A DNA stretch of 43,072 nt, from positions 1 through 43,072 of the IMG/VR virus record IMGVR_UViG_3300015245_000020; one strand, written 5' to 3'. Shown here piece by piece: positions 39,202-43,072 of the stretch; the first letter of the stretch is position 1; every line of letters begins with the position of its first letter. The DNA comes from a virus. The notes under the pieces were generated by a model. That model was not told the DNA's origin and did no database searches. It worked only from the letters and a program-made list of their open reading frames with translations. A program made the translations under genes and the position numbers.

Positions 39202-39437
39202 GTCGATCCTTTCTGCGGTGGGAGGGGCTTGATCTTGGCGCGAAGATCAGTAGCAAGAAGCGGATATTCCACCTGACAAGATTCGGCATAGGCTAGTAAC
39301 GCTGCTGGAGCGTGCTTGTCATGGTTAAGGTCGAGCACGAAATATTCGCAATGGTCATGCTTTCCACCTTCGCTGCTGCTGCCATCTGTCCGCTCGACGG
39401 TGAATTTATCGTAAAGACCTCTTGTAGAATCTCCCAT
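39198..39437 (-). CDS. Conserved small protein (FTVERTDGS type), 79 aa
   Basis: ATG at 39437 follows AAAGGAG. LYDKFTVERTDGSSSEGGKH, then CEYFVLDLNHDKHAPAALLAYA, is a conserved small-protein signature in proteobacterial phages and prophages; function is unknown. GTGA overlap connects it to the 144-aa gene. Confidence 0.65.
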   Translation of the reverse strand: MGDSTRGLYDKFTVERTDGSSSEGGKHDHCEYFVLDLNHDKHAPAALLAYAESCQVEYPLLATDLRAKIKPLPPQKGST

Positions 39438-39447
39438 AATTTCTCCT

Positions 39448-40146
39448 TTAGGTTGGCTTGATCTTGGCGCGGATGGCGTCACAGGCTTGAGGAATGCCGC
39501 TGCTCAGAGAGACTATCTCCAACGCATCCTCCAGCCCCCTAGCGTGGGCAGCTTGTTCAAGCAACCCAAAAGCGGCGATGTTATCTTCGCGTGCGTCCTC
39601 AACTAACTTTAGCGCTTGCATCGCTTCAGTGAATGCAGCGTCCCTTTGCTCGGCAGTAAGTGATCCACCCTGTTCGAGGTATAGAGACTCCCACTTGTTG
39701 TGAATCCTGTCGTGCATCGCATAGCCCACGGAGGGTTCGGGTGCAGGCTTGGCTATGTCGGCTGGTTCATGGTACAGATTTCCGTGGCTATACCGCACAA
39801 CCTGTGGCCCCAAATCTGGTACTCGCCTTGGAGCGCCCGGTTCTGCGCGGGAGGCATACTCCTCGTGATGGCCAAGATCACCACAGGGCTCCCAACACTG
39901 CTTACGATTCTTGCAAGCGTGCTTGCCCATCACTTGAGGTCTCGGGCATGCGAGCGCTTCCAGCACCTCGCTGCGGCTCTCCTGGGGGGCGAGGAGATGC
40001 TCCAGCATTTGCCGCGCTTCAATTGCTGAAAGGAGATTTGTGCCGGTGCGGCCCAGCCCTTGCTTCGTAGCGCAAGGGTCGGCGCACACGCTTTCGGGGA
40101 GGGGCCATGTAAGAAAGCGGTCCACCATAGCGCCAGTGACGATCAT
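39448..40146 (-). CDS. Conserved early protein (MVDRFLTWPLP type), 232 aa
   Basis: The N-terminus MIVTGAMVDRFLTWPLPESV and GRTGTNLLSAIEARQMLEHL is a well-known signature among proteobacterial phages, usually uncharacterised. The central part contains four clustered cysteines/histidines (MGKHACKNRKQCWEPCGDLG) that could bind zinc. The C-terminal third is helical. The mosaic look suggests two or three small domains brought together. GC-rich codons support recent exchange. Confidence 0.65.
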   Translation of the reverse strand: MIVTGAMVDRFLTWPLPESVCADPCATKQGLGRTGTNLLSAIEARQMLEHLLAPQESRSEVLEALACPRPQVMGKHACKNRKQCWEPCGDLGHHEEYASRAEPGAPRRVPDLGPQVVRYSHGNLYHEPADIAKPAPEPSVGYAMHDRIHNKWESLYLEQGGSLTAEQRDAAFTEAMQALKLVEDAREDNIAAFGLLEQAAHARGLEDALEIVSLSSGIPQACDAIRAKIKPT

Positions 40147-40481
40147 TTCTTCTCCTTCTCGAAATTGGGCTCGACCACGCCTGGAGCCAGTGAAATTAGA
40201 AACGCTCGGAGACGGTCGTATTGCTTTTTCCGTTGATGCCGTGGCGCGCCAATCTCCATGAAGTTGAGCAACTCCAGATCGGTGAGTAGATCGGCAATCT
40301 TCTCCTCCCCCGCCCCACCAGAGCTATCTTGGCGGAGGGCGGAGAGGGCGAGGTCGCAGAGCATGACTTCTTGCAGGATGGTTAATTTGGTCGGGGGCGG
40401 TGCGTCAGAACTTCCCGACATCATCCAGAACAATCGGCGCTTATGTCCTTCTACCTGCTCCCGCGTCAGCCTATTGTCCAT
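40143..40481 (-). CDS. Hypothetical protein, 112 aa
   Basis: Helical protein starting MDNRLTREQVEGHKRRLFWM with a middle KLTILQEVMLCDLALSAL and a basic C-terminus. Its stop overlaps the next ATG by 4 bases and its start overlaps the upstream frame by 11. Not recognised. Confidence 0.6.
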   Translation of the reverse strand: MDNRLTREQVEGHKRRLFWMMSGSSDAPPPTKLTILQEVMLCDLALSALRQDSSGGAGEEKIADLLTDLELLNFMEIGAPRHQRKKQYDRLRAFLISLAPGVVEPNFEKEKK

Positions 40482-40695
40482 TGGTTAGCTGACTTCTCTT
40501 GTGCCGGGGCGCGTGGCGCACTCTAGCTGTACCACACGAATTGGTCCACTGTTGTCCTGATGATCGTGAAGAGGCGCTCCAGTTGGCACCGGGGCATAGC
40601 GCCTGTCTCTGCTGCGCGGTTATCACAGGTGACTGACTCTGCCAGTCACCTGTGATAGGATTTGCTAGAATTACAGCGAAAAGTACGGTTTTCAC
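40471..40695 (-). CDS. Possible small exported or cysteine-containing protein, 74 aa
   Basis: A GTG start overlaps the upstream stop (GTGA), and the end overlaps the next start by 11 bases, so the frame fits the operon exactly. The product begins MKTVLFAVILANPITGDWQ, a weak signal-like start, and is Ser/Gln/Arg-rich. A perfect 15-bp inverted repeat falls within codons 13-25, which could mean that the DNA element and not a protein is what matters here. Confidence 0.4.
   Translation of the reverse strand: MKTVLFAVILANPITGDWQSQSPVITAQQRQALCPGANWSASSRSSGQQWTNSCGTARVRHAPRHKRSQLTNGQ
40621..40657. repeat. Perfect 15-bp inverted repeat
   Basis: TATCACAGGTGACTG, a 7-base spacer (ACTCTGC), then CAGTCACCTGTGATA. 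This is the longest perfect hairpin noticed in the window. It lacks a T-tract in either direction. Operator, RNA processing site or transposon scar are all possible. Confidence 0.7.
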
Positions 40696-41225
40696 TCGAA
40701 TATCGCCTTGAGCTGTTCGTACAATTCTTTCGCCTGCTTCGGCTCAAGAATAACCGTATCTTTTTCTCCAAGAGCAAAAAGCATCTTGCTGCCCTTCACC
40801 ACGGTAGGGGTTTCCCTACCAAAGATTTGAGGAATGGATGGATCAATCTTTGGCATGGCTTCACGACGCCCTTCTTCTCGGGCCATTGCGAGCTCTTTTT
40901 CTTTCCGCAGTTTTCGGCTTTTCATGCCCCGAGCACGAATCATGTTAAGCTCCAACTCCGTAAAACTCTTGAGATGAAAGTATCTCTTCACCCCGTAGCT
41001 GGTTGTATGCTTGATACACCCCACCGAAGTAAGATTGGAAAGAGCGGGTGAAACGCTCTGGGCTTTCCACTGGGTAATGTTTTTCTGGAACATTCCCACG
41101 AGATCTTCTAGAGTGGCGCCTTGATCTCCGAAATGCTTCACCAAACGCGAAACGCAATCGTAAATATTGATCGGCGGTTCTTCAGAAAAGTCCAATTGTG
41201 AAATCACTTCTCTCATGATGACCAC
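40692..41225 (-). CDS. Putative winged-helix DNA-binding protein, 177 aa
   Basis: GTG at 41225 follows a very strong AAGGAGGTAAC. Residues about 20-85 read like a winged helix (IYDCVSRLVKHFGDQGATLEDLVGMF, ALSNLTSVGCIKHTTSYGVKRYFHL, each quoted in part). The remainder is basic then globular, ending QAKELYEQLKAIFE. It may regulate phage transcription or act in replication. A structured 44-nt hairpin sits just upstream. Confidence 0.6.
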   Translation of the reverse strand: MVIMREVISQLDFSEEPPINIYDCVSRLVKHFGDQGATLEDLVGMFQKNITQWKAQSVSPALSNLTSVGCIKHTTSYGVKRYFHLKSFTELELNMIRARGMKSRKLRKEKELAMAREEGRREAMPKIDPSIPQIFGRETPTVVKGSKMLFALGEKDTVILEPKQAKELYEQLKAIFE

Positions 41226-41246
41226 GTTACCTCCTTAGAAAGTTGG

Positions 41247-41290
41247 CCTTGCAACCTCGAGCATACACCTGAGTGTACCGAGGCGCAAGG
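41247..41290 (-). promoter_or_regulatory. Three-tier hairpin ahead of the winged-helix gene
   Basis: Leftward: CCTTGC and GCAAGG (outer), CCTCG and CGAGG (middle), TACAC and GTGTA (inner) form a continuous interrupted stem around a short loop. It lies between the DUF932 stop and AAGGAGG. A CTTTCT stretch follows. It may be an attenuator, autoregulation site or RNA-stability element. Confidence 0.55.
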
Positions 41291-41303
41291 TTATTCGGCC
41301 GAT

Positions 41304-42080
41304 TTATGCCGCCAATTTCTCTGCAAAGTCCCACAATCCACGATTAATGTGAATCTGTTCTTTGATCGCCTTTACCGCACGTATATGGCTGCGGCGTCCG
41401 GTATAGCTACGACCATCGTGGGTTCTGGAAAGTAGGTTTTCTTGCAGTACGTTGAAAACTGTCCATGCATCGTTAGATTCATCTTGTGGACGATGCCTTG
41501 TCAGAACTTGGTTGGATGTAAGCAATGGGGCTAGGCCCTTGTACCTCAAATCAAGGGCCGTAGACGCAAACCTGACTAACTCAGCAGGTGTCAACTGCCT
41601 GTTGGCCATGCGCTCTACGCTGCCACGCAGAAGGGGCATTTCCTCGTTAATGATTTTACTTGCACCACTCTGCACGGCTTCCATCGTAGCTTGGAAGCCG
41701 CTGTGCCGAATACTGGCACCTGCGAACATGCTTCCCACTACGAGGCCATTGAGGCACAGGAAAGAAAAGAGCCCTGCGTAAAGCCGATACGTGGCCGAAC
41801 CATCATGGCCATTGACAAGTACCAATTCTTCCCACAACGGGGATCCTCTAGGATCCTGAATGGGCTTTCCGTCGTTATGGCGCATACGTATCATATGACG
41901 CGCGTAGGGAGCTCTCTCCGCATGGCGAGATTTCGTTTGCCTCGCATCAACAATCGCCCACCCTGAATCTACCAGCTTGCTGAGGATGGGCTCCGTGGGG
42001 ATAAAGACGTAGCTGGATGAAGTCCCAGGGTAGGGGCGCGTGGCGAAAATTGCCGGTAAATCTTTGAGACTTGGCATCAT
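41304..42080 (-). CDS. DUF932 family protein, 258 aa
   Basis: The YVFIPTEPILSKLVDSGWAI start, RHMIRMRH, EELVLVNGHDGSATYRLYAG and FLCLNGLVVG, and the C-terminal DAWTVFNVLQENLL are typical of DUF932, a family spread among phages and plasmids with no settled biochemical role. AAGGAG precedes the first of two ATGs; the upstream stop overlaps it. It is usually expressed early. Confidence 0.85.
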   Translation of the reverse strand: MMPSLKDLPAIFATRPYPGTSSSYVFIPTEPILSKLVDSGWAIVDARQTKSRHAERAPYARHMIRMRHNDGKPIQDPRGSPLWEELVLVNGHDGSATYRLYAGLFSFLCLNGLVVGSMFAGASIRHSGFQATMEAVQSGASKIINEEMPLLRGSVERMANRQLTPAELVRFASTALDLRYKGLAPLLTSNQVLTRHRPQDESNDAWTVFNVLQENLLSRTHDGRSYTGRRSHIRAVKAIKEQIHINRGLWDFAEKLAA

Positions 42081-42241
42081 GATTTAACTCCTTGGAGACG
42101 AGCTTGTATTTTGGCTCGCTGGCGCTTCGCACCATGTGGGAAGTTTTTGTTGAGGTAGGCTAGGCGCTCTTTGTCACTCATAGCTGCCCATTTCGCATTA
42201 CGAAAAATAGCTTCTTTGACCTTTTGGTCTCTGCTTTTCAT
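42077..42241 (-). CDS. Small basic protein, 54 aa
   Basis: ATG at 42241 overlaps the preceding TGA; its own TGA overlaps the DUF932 start. The product is basic and helical (MKSRDQKVKEAIFRNAKWAA ... KRQRAKIQARLQGVKS), suggesting nucleic-acid contact. Coupled at both ends, it is likely a real gene although short. Confidence 0.65.
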   Translation of the reverse strand: MKSRDQKVKEAIFRNAKWAAMSDKERLAYLNKNFPHGAKRQRAKIQARLQGVKS

Positions 42242-42417
42242 GACTTGGGCTCCAGAATGGTTAGCGGCTTTGGGCTGAAAAGAGTCACCTCTACTTCAGA
42301 GTTGGCATCTTTGGTTGTGATGTAAAAGCGAGTAGTACAAAACTCATCTGCTTTTCCCTCATTGTGCAACATTTTCTCTACTCGCACTTCAGACACGTAG
42401 TGTACGGAAAGATTCAT
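42238..42417 (-). CDS. Small beta-rich protein, 59 aa
   Basis: ATG at 42417 (AAAGGA upstream, TAATG overlap with the preceding gene) begins MNLSVHYVSEVRVEKMLHNE. Alternating strands (FCTTRFYITT, SEVEVTLFSPKPLTIL) indicate a small beta-sheet domain. No family is recognised. Confidence 0.6.
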   Translation of the reverse strand: MNLSVHYVSEVRVEKMLHNEGKADEFCTTRFYITTKDANSEVEVTLFSPKPLTILEPKS

Positions 42418-42665
42418 TACAGTTTTCCTTTGAGTATATCCCCTAGAGTGGAAAGAGCATAGGGCGGAATTTCGCAGTACATCGCCCTGCACTGGGCATC
42501 AAATTCATCCACCCAGTCCTTGGCTTCGCGAAGACCCACATTGCCCATTCGCTCGCGCAGCAGCTTGATGGCTTGGATTTTACCTTCATTCAAACGGGTA
42601 TAAATCACCTCTAACTGCACTTCCGTAGGAATGACCTGCCTTACGTTGATGTAGTCTTTTATCAT
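42417..42665 (-). CDS. Protein with ribosomal L7/L12 C-terminal-like motif, 82 aa
   Basis: The segment KIQAIKLLRERMGNVGLREAKDWVDEF (residues 29-55, quoted in two parts: KIQAIKLLRERMG and VGLREAKDWVDEF) follows the bL12 C-terminal helix-turn-helix pattern K-I-x-V-I-K-x-V-R-x-x-T-G-L-G-L-K-E-A-K-x-L-V. That domain contacts translation factors in bacteria. AGGAG precedes the ATG. It may mimic or bind host translation factors, or share only the fold. Confidence 0.6.
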   Translation of the reverse strand: MIKDYINVRQVIPTEVQLEVIYTRLNEGKIQAIKLLRERMGNVGLREAKDWVDEFDAQCRAMYCEIPPYALSTLGDILKGKL

Positions 42666-42769
42666 CTCAGTAACTCCTATTTGGGTTGGTTGGAGGTGAA
42701 CGAGGCAAGAGACCTGGCGCCAACTCTGTGTACTCAGCCCCGCCCACCAGTAACTATTGTACTGCTGAT

Positions 42770-43000
42770 TTAATGGACGGTTTGGTAATTTGCAGGATCT
42801 CCGGCGAATAGATAATCTCCGCAGAAGAATATTTGGAAGGGAATTTCGGGATACGCAGTCTTAAGAAGTTCAAGAGCCTGCTTGGCTCCATGAGGACCAT
42901 TAAGACGATCGAAATACTGAAGAATCGGTGCGCCCTCCACATCTATACGTGAGATGGAGAAGGCCCACCGAAAATCCTCATCATCTATGCGAGCAGCCAT
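42770..43000 (-). CDS. Early hypothetical protein, 76 aa
   Basis: ATG at 43000 is preferred (AGGG upstream); an in-frame TTG at 43039 would add 13 residues. It starts MAARIDDEDFRWAFSISRID and has a helix GAKQALELLKTAYPEI then FQIFFCGDYLF. No family is recognised. Its start overlaps the end of the 27-aa membrane peptide by 16 bases. About 100 bases without a gene follow (42666-42769), in which I see only a weak TACAAT. Confidence 0.6.
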   Translation of the reverse strand: MAARIDDEDFRWAFSISRIDVEGAPILQYFDRLNGPHGAKQALELLKTAYPEIPFQIFFCGDYLFAGDPANYQTVH

Positions 43001-43068
43001 GCGAGTAGCCCTAAAACAATGGCGAAATACAGAGCCCAAAAGATACCTGTTTCAGTGAGTGCACGCAT
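42985..43068 (-). CDS. 27-aa single-span membrane peptide across the contig join
   Basis: ATG at 43068 (equal to position 73) has GGAGG nine bases upstream, visible only in the left copy at 82-88. Seven polar residues (MRALTET) precede a hydrophobic helix GIFWALYFAIVLGLLAWLLA that runs to the stop. It should insert in the inner membrane. Its place among early genes argues against lysis and for a host-membrane or exclusion role. Splitting by the contig ends would make automated annotation miss it. Confidence 0.6.
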   Translation of the reverse strand: MRALTETGIFWALYFAIVLGLLAWLLA

Positions 43069-43072
43069 TGAA
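42996..43072. repeat. Right copy of 77-bp terminal overlap
   Basis: Identical to positions 1-77; see that entry. Features lying here are listed once, with coordinates at this end where they are whole. Confidence 0.9.

Noticed and set aside
41947-42135. 62-codon leftward frame across the DUF932 start
   Set aside because: It is out of phase with both the 54-aa gene and DUF932, which have coupled starts and ribosome sites.
42996-43072. Direct terminal repeat used for packaging
   Set aside because: The size fits an assembly k-mer overlap, and early genes read through it; real terminal repeats of short-tailed phages are usually longer and lie outside genes.

Overview
The window is a complete tailed-phage genome (Caudoviricetes) assembled as a circle. 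Positions 1-77 and 42996-43072 are identical, the signature of an assembly overlap, so the unique circle is about 42,995 nt. No integrase, excisionase, CI-like repressor, phage RNA polymerase, CRISPR array or convincing tRNA was found. The phage therefore looks virulent and dependent on host sigma70 RNA polymerase. The portal, the long tail-nozzle-like protein, a string of ejection-type proteins and the absence of a tape measure or tail tube suggest a short-tailed (podovirus-like) virion. Strong AAGGAG ribosome-binding sites, a small M15-type endolysin and early genes that resemble those of Burkholderiales phages suggest a Gram-negative, probably proteobacterial host. The host call is inference.

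Layout. Two divergent transcription blocks leave a control region at about 440-740. It holds a leftward promoter (699-727), a rightward promoter (586-614) lying on a 32-bp inverted repeat, and hairpins. Rightward: a primase-helicase (740-2743); an iteron-like, AT-rich candidate origin (2792-3131); a strongly framed monocistronic gene (3346-3648); then, from a near-consensus promoter with no room for a leader (3850-3878), the morphogenesis block: small terminase, two unusual genes, large terminase, portal, five virion-like genes, scaffold, major capsid, decoration protein, connector, tail nozzle, ejection-type proteins, tail fibre and a lysis cassette (25647-27490).

Leftward (transcribed from about 692 through position 1 and the contig join, down to 27474): many small early genes, including several under 60 codons that are tied together by ATGA/TAATG overlaps. 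These are followed by a DUF932 protein, a winged-helix-like protein, a GC-richer cargo block (38767-40481), family A DNA polymerase, a Cas4-like four-cysteine nuclease, a VRR-NUC nuclease overlapping an SNF2 helicase, a second strongly framed monocistronic gene (32271-32639), a thymine-hypermodification-type cassette, a DUF3310 protein, DNA ligase and a DUF1617-like protein.

Most notable. (1) A TET-associated-type glycosyltransferase, a protein of the alpha-glutamyl/putrescinyl-thymine pyrophosphorylase (HMUDK helical domain) family and a divergent thymidylate-synthase homologue sit together. This predicts hypermodified thymine in the virion DNA, possibly by a reduced pathway, because no 5-hmdU kinase is visible. 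(2) A candidate replication origin built from GGTAGCCATGG repeats forms a large inverted repeat around an AT-rich core. (3) A recurrent hairpin / T-rich / Shine-Dalgarno element stands before five genes, and a matching promoter type drives two small, probably abundant proteins.
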